Source: Allolobophora icterica
Taxonomy: Eukaryota; Annelida; Clitellata; Crassiclitellata; Lumbricidae
Reading direction: 5' to 3'
Length of the DNA stretch: 64,000 nt
Assembly: GCA_963556255.1 (NCBI GenBank)
Contig: OY744610.1
Span: forward strand, 67,053,257 to 67,117,256
Shown here: positions 33,908 through 44,560 of the stretch, in pieces
Numbering within the stretch: the stretch's first letter is position 1
How the letters are laid out: each line of letters begins with the position of its first letter
Notes under the pieces: generated by a model
The model's database searches: none
What the model was told of the DNA's origin: nothing
What the model saw: the letters and a program-made list of their open reading frames with translations, nothing else
Program-made: the position numbers and the translations under genes

Positions 33908-34345
33908 CAATGATTATTTGGAATACAAAAAGCAAGAGGCTATAGTTAAACAGACCCTCAAAATAGAAGCAAAAACGTGTTGGCAAGCATATTGCTCTGA
34001 ACTAACGGATCAGACAAAATTGGGTTCTGTTTGGAGCTGGGCTAGAAAAATGAATAGTATTGCAACCTATAGTTCCATTCCTACTCTGAATTGTAATGAA
34101 TTAATAGCTGAAACAAACCTTGAAAAAGCAAATCTGTTAGCTAACACTTATGCACATACTAGTAATACCAAAACTTATAACAAAAAATTCTTAAATTATA
34201 TAAAAGATAATAATTTGCAAAGTAACCCTAATAGGATTGACAGTAGTCCTGATCATGAAATGGAAATCTTAAATGAGAGGTTTCATCTTAATGAATTGAA
34301 GCAAGCTATTAGATCAGCAAAAAAATAATAAGTCACCGGGTTATG
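33908..34345 (+). pseudogene. LINE-A ORF2 internal fragment (EN-RT linker)
   Basis: The frame aligns with residues of the long LINE-A copy between endonuclease and reverse transcriptase: YLEYKKQEAIVKQTLK, CWQAYCSELTDQTKLGSVW, NRIDSSPDHEMEILNERF and KQAIRSAKK. It breaks at the RT motif NNKSPG. Both the 5' and the 3' part of the element are missing, which is unusual for a retrotransposed copy because target-primed copies begin at the 3' end. No TSD is evident. Confidence 0.75.
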
Positions 34346-34702
34346 AGAAATTAGCGAACGCAGCCTAATATGAGTTTTTATATACCACTAATGAGGTTGA
34401 ATTTAAGGTGTTTAAGAAGAACCAATGATCCAAGCAATAGTCAGTATTCAGAGTATTATGACAATCCTGTGATTTCCAGAGTCGTTGATATCCACTTGAA
34501 AATCAAATTCCATGCTTGGTTACCAGAAACATGTAGCTAGCGAATGGATCCACAATTTCAAGACGCTGATAGAGGGAAATGTTTCTACACTATATACGTG
34601 TGTGTATATATATAAATATTTAAATTAAAATATTAATCTATATATTATAAAAGATGAACTACAACCACCTGTCAATCATCGGCATCTCAACAACCTGCCA
34701 AT
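34346..34702. other. Background unit, paralogous to about 59,735-59,935
   Basis: ATGAGTTTTTATATACC, GAATTTAAGGTGTTTAAGAA and GGATCCACAATTTCAAGACG have counterparts in the same order near 59,735-59,930. It ends in an AT-rich stretch. No gene. Confidence 0.5.
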
Positions 34703-35345
34703 AAAGAATTTCACATCTATCTACAGTAACATAAAAACCATTTGTAACATATTTATAAGCAATATTCAATATACAAATAATTTATAATTATAGTTTAGAA
34801 CAACAGTTTATAATTATGCAGATTGCTTCACTATTCAATACTAACATGACAAGGAATGTGTCTAGTTCTTATTTAAAGGCGTGAACAATAATATTAATGT
34901 TATGTGTCAGTTCTATTTCAAAATCAGCTGAAATAATGGATCACATACATTAATTTACACACACCAATTTAGCAGTATTATCCAAGGACCAATAATATTA
35001 TAAATATTATTAGTGATCGATTATATCCAATAAAAAACCAGATCAGGTTATGAATTCCATACATAACATTACAAACCAACCAATTTATATGTAACAATTT
35101 ATATGTGCAATGATGCATAATAAACGAATATACTACTAACAAGTAAGTATCAGTGGTTCGGTAACACTATATTAGGCAATGGAACAGCGAGGAACATAGC
35201 ATCTAGGATAATTTGAAAGTAGTGAATTACCTAGAAATAAACGGATGATTATCGATAAGCACATTAGAATCTGTTAACTAAATTTTTATGCAAATTATAG
35301 TAACAAAATAAGAGCTATTCACATTATTTTACTGGATGACACCCG
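34703..35345 (-). mobile_element. LINE-B 3' UTR fragment, minus strand
   Basis: The reverse complement matches 12,945-13,570 of LINE-B: AAAGAATTTCACAT, CACCAATTTAGCAGTATTAT, CCAAGGACCAATAATATTAT, GATTATCGATAAGCACATTA. Neither ORF2 nor the terminal GTCAACGGCC module is included, so both ends are missing. Confidence 0.7.
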
Positions 35346-36637
35346 ACAATAGTAACGATGCGACGGAAATTAGAGCTATATTGTGTCGATGGAAAACCTA
35401 AAAAAGGTGTCTAACGGCCTCTAATATTCCGTATTGAACGACATCTTGCGGCTGTCGACCTCCTCTTAAAAACATATTATACGCTCCAATAAAGATGTCT
35501 AAAGCAGTTTTTTTCGTAATCGTAAAGTGAAATTTTCAAATGCGCCCACTATAAAGCCAAGCGCAGGGCACCAGCTTATTCACGAGCGCTGCGTGGTGTA
35601 CAGCGATGCCAAGTGAATGTTAAGAGTCCGGTTGTGATATAAACCAGAGAGAGGTAGCAGATTCGCAGCAAAAAATCGAAGAAGAAAATGAGCTGAAATA
35701 CTATAATAGTCTTTAAAGTAGCCACAAGATGTAATTAAACCATAGATGCCATCGTTAACTATGATCGCAGAGCTGAAATCATTAGAAATGACTCTTAGTT
35801 TCTTCGAGTTTGAGGTCGTTAAAAACTTCACTGCTTTGAATCGTATTTCGCTCAGTTTAGACACCTTTAAATCAGAGACTCAAAATCCTATATATATCTC
35901 TTTTCTTTCAAACATTTGATAAGTTCTTCTCTTTGTCAGTAATTAAGTTCGAGGTCGGTGTTAATATCGACTTTACCGTTAATAAAATTAAATCGCTTTT
36001 AATTATTTTAATGTAGTATTACTAATGTAAAGAACATATTCGACGATCCTCTTTGCTGCCAACGATTTGTCAAAAAATACTACGGATTAAAAAAGAACCT
36101 CAGTGTAGAAATTGCGCTACTGCCAATACCATAAATCCAAATAAAACAATTGGATGAAAGAGGTTGGCGACTCTAATCATCTTTGTTGTGATACAACGTC
36201 GCTAAGCAAAAATTAAAGTTGAAAACTGAATTTCGATCACTTTGTCTGATATACCTAGCGAACAGTGAGAATGGCGATTAAATGTCATTAAGCTGTTCCC
36301 AACTAATCGACAAGAATAGTTGTGAAGAATTTTTATGCGATCATTATTACGATAAAACTTCGTTTGAGAGTTCCCAACCAATTGTTGATATGAAAAACTG
36401 TCCCCTTGTCATTAAAATTAAATTTCTGGGCCTTTACTTTACGAACAACCGTGGTGGTGGTTGTTGTTTTAGGACACTGTGTCAAAACGAATATGATTAG
36501 CGTCGCCCACCTCCTTTATCCAGGTTTGGGATTAGCACTGCCAGAGTACGAACCGTGGCGGAATTAAACTATAAACTGTACATAGGGTCAGAAATGAAAG
36601 ATTTATAGGTGTATAAACTTATCCTAAAATAATTCGT
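35346..36637. repeat. Long background unit, paralogous to 56,745-59,190
   Basis: The order is GGAAATTAGAGCTATATTG, AAAAAGGTGTCTAACGG, a minus-strand L2 tail, GCAGATTCGCAGCAAAAAAT, a tail-like module, TTTAGACACCTTTAAATCAG, AGTAGTATTACTAATGTAAA, CTAATCATCTTTGTTGTGAT and ACTATAAACTGTACATAGGG. 56,745-59,190 repeats this order with an RTE LINE and a hAT MITE inserted, which gives empty sites for both. Confidence 0.7.
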
Positions 36638-37445
36638 GGGGCCCCGTAGAGTAGTGGATAACACACTGGCGTGAAGAGCTGAAGGTACCAAGGTCGAACC
36701 CGTAGGGTCGTCGAGCCAGACGTCAGCCTGGTCCGCAGATACACCGACCCAAACCGGAGGAAGGAAGTCACCATCACCAGACTCCGAATGGGGCACTGCT
36801 GCCTCAACGCCCAGTTGAAGCTGTGGGGCCGCCACGAAACCGGAAACTGTGACGAGTGCGGTGACGCCCAGGAAACCGTGCGTCATTTCCTCTTGGAGTG
36901 TCCTTCTCAGGCTGGACTTCAAGACCAGCTCCTCCGAGAGTGCGCACGGAAAAACTGGTCTTTCGATCTGTACACCGTACTCAGTCAAACCAGCTGCCTG
37001 AATACCATCTACAAGTGGCTGGAGGTTTCCGGTCGGAAGATCTGAAGGCGGCCCCCTGCCCCTACCGGAAAGAAGAAGACCAAGAAGAAGTCAAAGAAGA
37101 AGACAAAGAAGAAGACCAAGAAAAAGATAGAAGAACATTAACTTTTAGTGTAAATAAAACACGGAACAATATTAACAATATTAACAGTATACTGAGAACT
37201 ATCCTATGTAAATAGCAAGCCCCACAAATGTAACCAAGACGGGGGAGGGGAGAAAACCCAACTCCGCTGACCGTGCATGGGAAAATCCTACCACCACTTT
37301 CCCCTACGGGGGTTTTCTTGGTTGGCAGCCGGCCGTCAGCTTAACCTGTCTTGGACCCCAAACGTGTTCTATCATGTACCTGTACATATGTTATTGTGTA
37401 TGACGTCAATCATCGTCGATATGACGGCGTCGTTAAATAAACGTA
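36638..37445 (+). mobile_element. tRNA-like head fused to a LINE-D 3' end
   Basis: 36,638-36,710 is a tRNA-like head (GCCCCGTAGAGTAGTGGATA, then GGTCGAACCC as box B). It runs without a gap into LINE-D coding sequence (36,712-37,044), a GC-rich UTR, and a terminal GACGGCGTCGTTAAATAAAC followed by TTTAGTAGTAG. The paralogous 59.19-kb unit lacks it. It is either a SINE inserted exactly at a truncated LINE's 5' end or a template-switch chimera made in one event. Confidence 0.6.
36712..37044 (+). pseudogene. LINE-D ORF2 C-terminus (zinc-finger end)
   Basis: The frame is open through EPDVSLVRRYTDP, KEVTITRLRMGHCCLNAQL, CDECGDAQETVRHFLLEC and NTIYKWLEVSGRKI, then stops. The 'R-x-T-R-L-R-x-GH' and C-x2-C...H-x4-C patterns match the termini of LINE-A and LINE-B, so LINE-D is a more GC-rich member of the same I superfamily. 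Endonuclease, RT and RNase H are missing. No stops interrupt the remaining 110 codons. Confidence 0.75.
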
Positions 37446-37449
37446 TTTA

Positions 37450-37729
37450 GTAGTAGCTTCCTTTAGTAGCTGTTTATTCTGCCTAAAAAATAGCAATTAA
37501 AAAAAATATTATCAAAGAAATTTTAATGAATTGCTCCTTATACTGCATCATATTTGTTATTATTTGTCATGCTTAACTGATTATTAGTACTAAGTATTTA
37601 AATAAGGACTATTTTGTTCCTACTCAGTGTCCTCTGAGTATATACGGATGCATTATAAATTGTCTAATTTTTTCTTGTTACCTGTAAATATGTTTTGTTC
37701 CTGATTGTCAGTTAACACAATAAAGTTAC

Positions 37730-37813
<84 letters not shown>
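37450..37813 (+). mobile_element. AT-rich LINE-like 3' UTR ending in (GATT)n
   Basis: The AT-rich stretch ends CACAATAAAGTTACT with a polyadenylation-like AATAAA, followed by about 20 GATT units (37,731-37,813). This is typical of a retrotransposon 3' end with a simple-repeat tail, but no coding part identifies the family. Confidence 0.45.
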
Positions 37814-37834
37814 AAGTCAAAGGCCCAGGCAGTG

Positions 37835-38314
37835 ATAAGATGTCGCCAATCAATAGAAACTACTATTACTAAGTAATCATTTCGGAAGAGAAACATGGTT
37901 TATAGGCGTTTGTAACAGCCAAGTACTTAGGCCGTCTCAATACGTAGAACTAACTACGGTATGGGATTGGCGAGTCATCGGTTGATGGTTCATGCATGGG
38001 TAGAAGGAGACCAGATGGCGCTGTGTCGCGAGTTCCTTCCCTTCTCGTTTCTCATGTTTCCAGTGAAGCTGGAATTATTATTACTAAAACAGTGAACAAT
38101 TTAGCATGGTAATGTCGAGGAAAGTAAATGGCGTTCCTGTGTTGGGCTGATGGCGACTCATATGACGAAAATTGAGGCGATTAACGAAATCACAAATATA
38201 TAGAGTCTGGACTAAGCCAATAAAAGGTGTTTAATAGGAACCTATTATTTTCCTGCACCGTTCAGTATTTAGCGAATTCTTCAGTTTGACAAAGCCGTTG
38301 ACAACAGACATAGA

Positions 38315-38359
<45 letters not shown>

Positions 38360-38900
38360 AGAGTTTTAAACGGGGAGAATGATTGAACCCGTACTCTCCG
38401 CGTTACAAGCAAGAGCTCTAACCAATCGTTTACCATGTTCTAATAAGAGGATCATGCCTTCAATCATTTGACGGATGGATTGATCGAGAGTTTAACAACA
38501 CCTTATGACGACAAAGTCCGCTTACGTTGACGGAAAATACTTTGAATAATATAGCTCCTCTAGCAGTTCGTAAACAATTTTCACTGTTTCTTAGAAATTC
38601 TGTATGCAGCTACCTGCTGCAATGCCTATAATAGTCTAGAGCATCCGTTAACAACGTTAACAACACCAACATAAGGAGATTGCCATCTGGATGACGAACA
38701 AATGAACAAAGGAACATTCTTCAAGAAAATAGAACTTTAAAATACTAAATTAAAAAATAATATGTATATATATTCTCAAAATTTCTTCAACGGCCTTTTA
38801 TTGCATAAAACGTCGCTTGACTTTGAATAACAGTGACATTGTAACGCTCCAATTGGACACCTTTTATAAAATGTGTCATTACACTATAATAATAACCAGA
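37835..38900. repeat. Background unit shared with 48,070-49,500 and 61,300-62,500
   Basis: All three loci share AACTACTATTACTAAGTAAT, CTCAATACGTAGAACT, GGTTCATGCATGGGTAGAAG, GTTCAGTATTTAGCGAATTC, a simple repeat, then GAATGATTGAACCCGTACTC and GGATGGATTGATCGAGAGTT. At this copy the simple repeat is (GACA)n at about 38,320-38,357. No gene. Confidence 0.75.
38372..38440 (-). other. Degenerate tRNA-like sequence
   Basis: The minus strand reads AACGATTGGTTAGAGC (box-A-like), a TTGTAACG stretch, then AGTACGGGTTCAATCATTCT (box-B-like). The same sequence recurs at 48,766-48,836 and 61,845-61,915, always just after the simple repeat. The T stem does not pair well, so it is a tRNA relic and not a tRNA. 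Confidence 0.4.
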
Positions 38901-39254
38901 AATTGCGTCCTATCGCTGACTGGCAGAGATTTTTGTGGCAAAATGCCATTGGAACGGTAAGAACTGCTCAAAATAATTGCAAGTATCTTTTAAGTTTGAT
39001 ATTCGCCCTATAACTACTCGTGCAGTGCTAGACCCCAACCTGGAGAAAAGAGGAGGGCGACGCTTACCGTCTTTGCTATGACAGTGTCGTTAAACAGCAA
39101 CTAACTAGAAATATTTCAGTTTTTAAAGTAATTACAGTTTCAGCTTTTATTCAGTTTTGAGTTCATAATTTCTATTTCAGTTAAAGTTTCTGTTTTTAAA
39201 TAATTTCAATTTTTATTACATTTTCAGTTTTGAAATAAATTTAATTTTCCTTTC
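38901..39254. repeat. Background unit, paralogous to 49,500-49,890
   Basis: It includes CCATTGGAACGGTAAGAACT, GGAGAAAAGAGGAGGGCGAC and a run of degenerate TTTCAGTTTT repeats (39,110-39,250), all in the same order as at 49,560-49,890. Confidence 0.6.
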
Positions 39255-39420
39255 AGGCCTCACCCTCTGGAATGCTCTACCTACTGCAATTTGAGCTGCT
39301 GACTCAGTTGACGCTTAAAATCTCAGCTTAAGACTTATCTGTTTGCTAATACCTACCCTGCCGTTAGTTGATTCTGCGGCGCCCTTATAAGGTAAAGAAG
39401 TAAACGACCGGTAGCCGTAG
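39255..39420 (+). pseudogene. L2-like LINE C-terminal scrap
   Basis: LTLWNALPTAI, and after a one-base slip LKSQLKTYLFANTYP, match the 'LWN-LP-x-I...LK-LKT-LF' end of L2/CR1-type LINEs (compare 3,445-3,846). In-frame stops and the slip show it is decayed. It interrupts the background unit that at 49,890 continues without it. Confidence 0.55.
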
Positions 39421-39780
39421 ACACATGGCCAACGAGTCACTCAACGACAACAAGTCAACAAGTGATCATTGTTATCATTCCATATTAAATATCATGACTG
39501 TTGTTGATGTTAGTAAAAATCCTCAGATTGCTATGGAAAATCCCCAAATCCAAAGTCGATCCGCCAAATCCCAAGATCTTGGGGAATTTCCCAAGATGTG
39601 GCAACGCTGGATTGAACGAAAATTAATTAGACCTATATCGTGTCGATTGCAAACAAAAAAGGTGATTAACGAACCCTAGCATTTTTTTATTTTGCATTGC
39701 TTAACGTCATCTAGCGGCTGTCAACCTCGTCTTAAAGAACTTAAGATACTTTAATGACTCGTTGGAAATGAATTCGTGTT
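39421..39780. other. Unassigned stretch
   Basis: An 84-residue open frame begins at 39,425, but its composition and the palindromic CCCAAGATCTTGGGG inside it give no family. From about 39,610 the usual CGAAAATTAATTAGACC and AAAAAAGGTGATTAACGAA background resumes. I do not support a gene here. Confidence 0.35.
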
Positions 39781-40470
39781 CATTCATTCATTCATTTTGA
39801 TAATTTATATAGCCCCTCTTTAAGAAACCTACTCAGAGGTGCTCCCAGTCCAGCCACGGTTAAAAAGAGAAGACATAAGGAGGCGGTAGAAAACAGATGA
39901 ACTTCCTCGTAGAAATAAGCGTAAAGAAGGTGGTAGTCCATTCCACACAGAGGGGCCAGCCACTGAGAAGGCACGACGCTGTTTAACTGAGGAGCGGGAC
40001 CAAGGAACCAATAGCTCACCCCCAGTTGCAGAACGTAGAACTCGACGGGACATTAGGCTAGAGAGCGGACAGCAGAGATCAGATAGGTAAGACGGAGCTT
40101 CACCAGAGAGAGACCGACAAACAAGAGAAGCAATCCTACAGGAGATGCGCTGCGCTGCGGTCAAAGATGAGGATGCTTCTAGATCACTGAATAGATGTTG
40201 AGCTTGAAGGGCGGATCGAAAGGCGTCGCGATCCAGCTTTTTCCATTGTCGAAACCGTCTAGTGATGAGTAGCATAGGTTCACAGATAAAGGGTATAGAG
40301 GCAATCACAAGACCATGGTCAGACAAAATGGGGGGATGAACATCAACGTCCATCACTTGACAGTTGTCTCTTGTAACTATGACGTCAAGCCACCCACCTA
40401 AGCTGTGGGTAGGCTAAGCAACGTGCTGAGTGAGACCAAACTGTTCCATGATCATCACGTAATCCGTTAG
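39781..40470 (-). pseudogene. L2-like LINE with the reverse transcriptase core deleted
   Basis: Read on the minus strand: GLTQHV, GGWLDVIVTRDNCQV and HPPILSDHGLVIASIPF are the end of the endonuclease (with its SDH motif), followed by the linker RRFRQWKKLDRDAF. The frame then jumps within a few residues to RIASLVCRSLSGEAPSYLSD, FSVAGPSVWNGLPPSLR and the usual end. The whole RT palm and fingers are missing while the frame stays open for 175 residues. The 3' tail is (AATG)n at 39,781-39,796. Confidence 0.7.
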
Positions 40471-42129
40471 GGATTAGGTTTTAGTCTACGATAGGTTTGT
40501 ATTGTTAGTGACTGTTTAACGACGCTGTGTCACAACAAAAGACAATTAGCGACACCCTCTTCCATTGTGATAGCTTGGGACTGACACCACCAGATTACGG
40601 GCCGCAGCGGAGTTTCGTTTTTCGTTAGTTGTACTATTGAAAATGAGATATATAGACGGTATGATATCACCAATAAAAAGGTGTCTAAAGACGTTATATA
40701 AGCAGTATTCTCTGTTTAAAACACACTTTTTTGGCAGCCATGGTGGGGAAAGTCGACATCTTCGTAAAAATAATTTTTTTTAGATAAAACAAAGACACGG
40801 AAGGTCCATATTAAACGGTGTGTGACTATTTAAAGCCGCTATGGGTGACTTAAACTTGTTGGAACTGGAGACAACGCCATGGTTCGTTCCTCCTCTGGAC
40901 AACAAGACGTCCCAGAGATATATGTGCTATATGAACCGTCGAAATATAAAGATATATAGCGACAGAGATATATAGCATCTCAAGATAGAGATAAATAGCG
41001 AGCGATATATCGCCAAGAGATATAGATATATAGCGAGAGATATATAAAACGAAGAAAAATAGGGATTTATTGCGAAAGATATATACATATAGCGTCGAAA
41101 CATAGAAAGATATACATAAAGAGAGCTAGATAGATATATCGATCTCCGAAACAAAATCATGCTTATACAGTAAACGACTGGAATGGTCTTAAGCCCAGGA
41201 TGACGTCATTCACCTCCACACACTCGGGCCTAGAATTGGAGAATATTGGTTTACATTTTCTAACTTCATGTGAGCTGTTGTCGTCGAACAGATTTTTACA
41301 CCGATCACATTGATTGAACGTAAATGAGAGACCTATATATCGTCAACAATATACGATTTAAAGGTGTCTAAAAGAAATATTGTAGTTGCATTGTGCTTTT
41401 GCTGCCAGCACTGTTTTACGTCAGCCTTATCTTGATCGAATTAATCTCCGAAATAGTATTATATTAATCGACTGCAGGAATGGCCCATATGACATCGTTC
41501 AATCCCGCCCCACAGTCTTATAATAGTGGCCCTCGTGAATAAGCTGGAGCCCTGCGTTTAGCCGTGAAGTAGCGCTCTAGTAATTAATTTGGAGTTTGCG
41601 ATTAGTTTTTGGTCTTTAATGACATCTGGTGACTGCCATGATCGATGACGTCAACCTCGTCTAAAGCAGTCATTTTCTACGATAGAATCGTAATCTCCCA
41701 AAAAGCGAAGTCGCAGGAACCAGCTTATTGTAGAAGAATCTTTGTTCACCACTGGTCATTGGTAGGTAGTAGGTGTTGAACGATGCTGGGTCATAATAAG
41801 GATGATTAGCGCCGCCCTTCTCATTTTTCAAGTTTTGGACTAGCACTACCAGAAAAGGGGCAGTGGCGGAGTTAAACGTATGTTGGGAAGTTGAAGATGT
41901 CTCAAACTCGGACAGTTTGTTGTTATTTTCCATTTTAAAACGACATCTTGTAGCGGCGTAAGCAGTCGACCACGTTCTAAAAGAATGTTTTAAACATCAA
42001 CTTAGAATGGATTGGGGTTGTAACAATAATAATCGAACGTAAAATGGTGCGTATCTGAAACATATATAGCATGGGTAAGGCACCATTTAAAGGTGTCTTA
42101 AAAGAGAACATTTTAACGATATTCTAGGG
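40471..42129. repeat. Background units with an ATATAGCGA-type degenerate repeat
   Basis: 40,925-41,150 is a degenerate repeat of GATATATAGCGA-like words. The rest shows AAAGGTGTCTAA motifs at about 40,678, 41,361 and 42,090, each with a following TTTAAYGAC-type module, and two CGYCGCCCTYYTC / GGACTAGCACTACCAGA motifs. No gene. Confidence 0.5.
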
Positions 42130-42432
42130 CCGTGCTGTCCATTATGCGACCTGCAGACTGATTTTAAATGGTCCGCACATTTCAAAGCCAAATATCTCAC
42201 TAAATGTGCTTGAACGTTTATTGATATAATATTCTGGCGCTAAACTATTATAAAGCAAGCCATACATACATGCTATTATTCGCTGATTATTGCATAATTA
42301 TTGCCATAATAAATTTGAATACAGTTAATAATTTGAAATAAGTTTTAGCCATCGCTTTTCAGTGTACTGGTGCGGCCCTCGGCTTCAAGAATAATTGTTT
42401 CGGTGGCCCGCGGTGTCAAAAATGTTTGATGA
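42130..42432. other. Possible hAT terminal sequence
   Basis: GGTGCGGCCCTCGGCTTC and TGGCCCGCGGTGTCAAAAAT with TTTGATGACC resemble the end of hAT elements in wording only. A matching 5' end was not established. Confidence 0.3.
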
Positions 42433-43197
42433 CCGGTGTAGCGATTTCAGATTACCCCCAATTCACATTACCCCCCGGTAACTTGAAATCGCGTTCAGAT
42501 TACCGGGGGTAATCTGAAATCGATTTCAAGTTACCCCCGGGGGTAACTTGAAATCGATTTCATATTACCCCCTACGATTTCAGATTACCCCCTCCAATTA
42601 GTGGGGCCCATTTTCGATTATCTTATATATTACTAATAATAATTGCCAATATTTATCGCTGAACTCTCATTATCCCCTTATAGCATGATGTACGATAAGT
42701 TCTTTCTCTATCTCTCTGCCTTAACTACATAAAACTCATGAAATGGAGCAGCTGACACGCATATATAGTACTGTAGTTGTCTGGCTGGCTGGGTTTACTG
42801 GTCAATCCTTGTAATCAGTGCGTCAGCCGTGGGAAGCGTTAATATTCTCAGTCGTTCGAAACAGCTCGGTGGTATAGTTAGCATTTTATCTTATGTGAAC
42901 ATGGCAGGGGTAACTTGAAATCGCGTTAAGATTACCGGGGGGTAATTTGAAATCGCGTTCAGATTACCGGGGGGTAATCTTAAATCGCGTTCAGGTTACC
43001 GGGGGGTAATCTGAAATCGCGTTCAGATTACCGGGGGGTAATCTGAAATCGATTTCAGATTACCCCCGGGGGTAATGTGAACAGCGCGGGGGTAACTTGA
43101 AATCGCGTTCAGGCTACCCCCGGGGGTAATCTGAAATCGATTTCAGATTACCGGGGGGTAACTTGAAAGAGGGGGTAACCTGAAGTCTTTACACCGG
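42433..43197. mobile_element. Non-coding element built of GGGGGTAATCTGAAATCG palindromes
   Basis: The ends CCGGTGTAGCGATTTCAGAT and its near mirror CTGAAGTCTTTACACCGG (27-base inverted ends with about four mismatches) enclose two clusters (42,433-42,600 and 42,905-43,190) of repeated GGGGGTAAYYTGAAATCG and CGATTTCAGATTACCCCC words in both orientations, alternating with GCGTTCAGATTACC. About 300 unique bases lie between the clusters. No frame and no clear TSD were found. It could be a MITE-like element or a satellite cluster. Confidence 0.6.
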
Positions 43198-44101
43198 CAA
43201 ACTTCAGTTTACGTTGGAAATTACACGAAATACATATATATAATACTGATGAAAATCATATTAACGGTGTCTATAAACAAACTGGTATCCTTCACAATTT
43301 CTAGAGTTTAGCGATATCTTGCTATACCACACGGATTTGGTGTTGATAGGGATAAAAAAAAGTATAGTTCAGCGGTTATTAGATATACATAAGATATCAA
43401 AGCAGTTGAGGCCGATATGAAAATATTCTTTAAACATTTCTCATCGTTAAGAGTATTACACTTTTGTTAGGTATTTAAATATATGCTATATGAAGTATCC
43501 TGATACAAACATACAGATAAAATATATATAAGACTATGATTGTAGGCAGATGAAATCTTTAAAATTTTAAACAAACAAACGAACATTTGCATGTTCTTAA
43601 ACTAAGAACAAGTACGGTAAGCCTATAACATTTCAAATTTGTTATCTGGAATATAACATTTACATTAAATATGTTCAAGCGTCAATTTTAAATTAACGTC
43701 CACTGTCTGGTATAATATTATACATTCACTAAATATTCTTAAACATATTTCAATCGTAGTATTTTCCATAGACAGATTAGTCATTCAGTTAACAAGATCA
43801 AATATAAATAGCGCTGATGGTAAACATATTAAAGGTGTTTAAGAACAACTTTATAGTCTTCACATTTCTTAGAGTTTAACGACATCGTGCTGCACCATAC
43901 AGCGTTGGCGTCGAAAGGATTAAAAACAATTTATAGTTCACTCGATTATTACTTTATTCAATCATGTTAACAAATATCTTAAAAACTGAACAATTCGATT
44001 ATGATGATTCAGTAATGTAAATAATTTAATACAGAAGCAGGAGCCTAACCTAGTATAAGCTTATTTCTTTTAGAGGGCTCTGATTGTACTTTAATGCCTG
44101 A
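43198..44101. other. Background units, no gene seen
   Basis: Two copies of the series 'ATATTAA(A/C)GGTGT(C/T)TA...AGAGTTTA(A/G)CGA' start at about 43,258 and 43,828. Between them is AT-rich sequence with paralogous wording (CGTTGGCGTCGA, ACAATTTATAGTTCACTCG). Confidence 0.45.
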
Positions 44102-44560
44102 TCATGTTTGATATTGATATGTGACTTGTAGTGTTGGTGTTAGTGTCGATGATCGTCTGTAGGTGATCTTTACGTTCTGCCTTCCCCCATTTTTAATAGT
44201 AGTGTGGGCAGTTGCTGTGATGGCTTCGTGGTCAGGTTGAACAGCCGATAAGATGACTTTGATCTTATATAGCCCGGGTTGAGAGACCATGAGGTGGTCA
44301 AGAGTGTTAGCCCCACGCGTCGGCTCTGAGACAGTTGGGAGTAGACCGGTGAGCTCATCTATCTCTGAGATGTCGAGTTGTTAAAGTTACCACCAAGAAT
44401 GATCATAACAGATTCATCTGGCCGTTTGAGGTCTTCAACGATTTTCGTCAGCCATTCATAGAGGTTCGCCGTTGGATATCTCGGGCGCGGTGGAAGGTAT
44501 AGAAAGCCATGACGAATGCTTGAACCAGTGGTGATCGAATTTTAATCCAAAGTAGGAGGG
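44102..44560 (-). pseudogene. LINE endonuclease-domain fragment
   Basis: On the minus strand: LYEWLTKIVEDLKRPDESVM, IILGGNFNNS (the GDFN-type motif with D changed to N), then after a frameshift LTGLLPTVSEPTRGANTLDH and QPDHEAITATAHTTIKNGG (the SDH-type motif). This is the C-terminal half of an APE-type endonuclease from a LINE. The family differs from LINE-A. The catalytic Asp of the GDFN motif and the reading frame are both lost. Confidence 0.6.

Noticed and set aside
39425..39679. 84-residue frame as a gene
   Set aside because: No family, start context or homologous copy, and the 3' part is background repeat.
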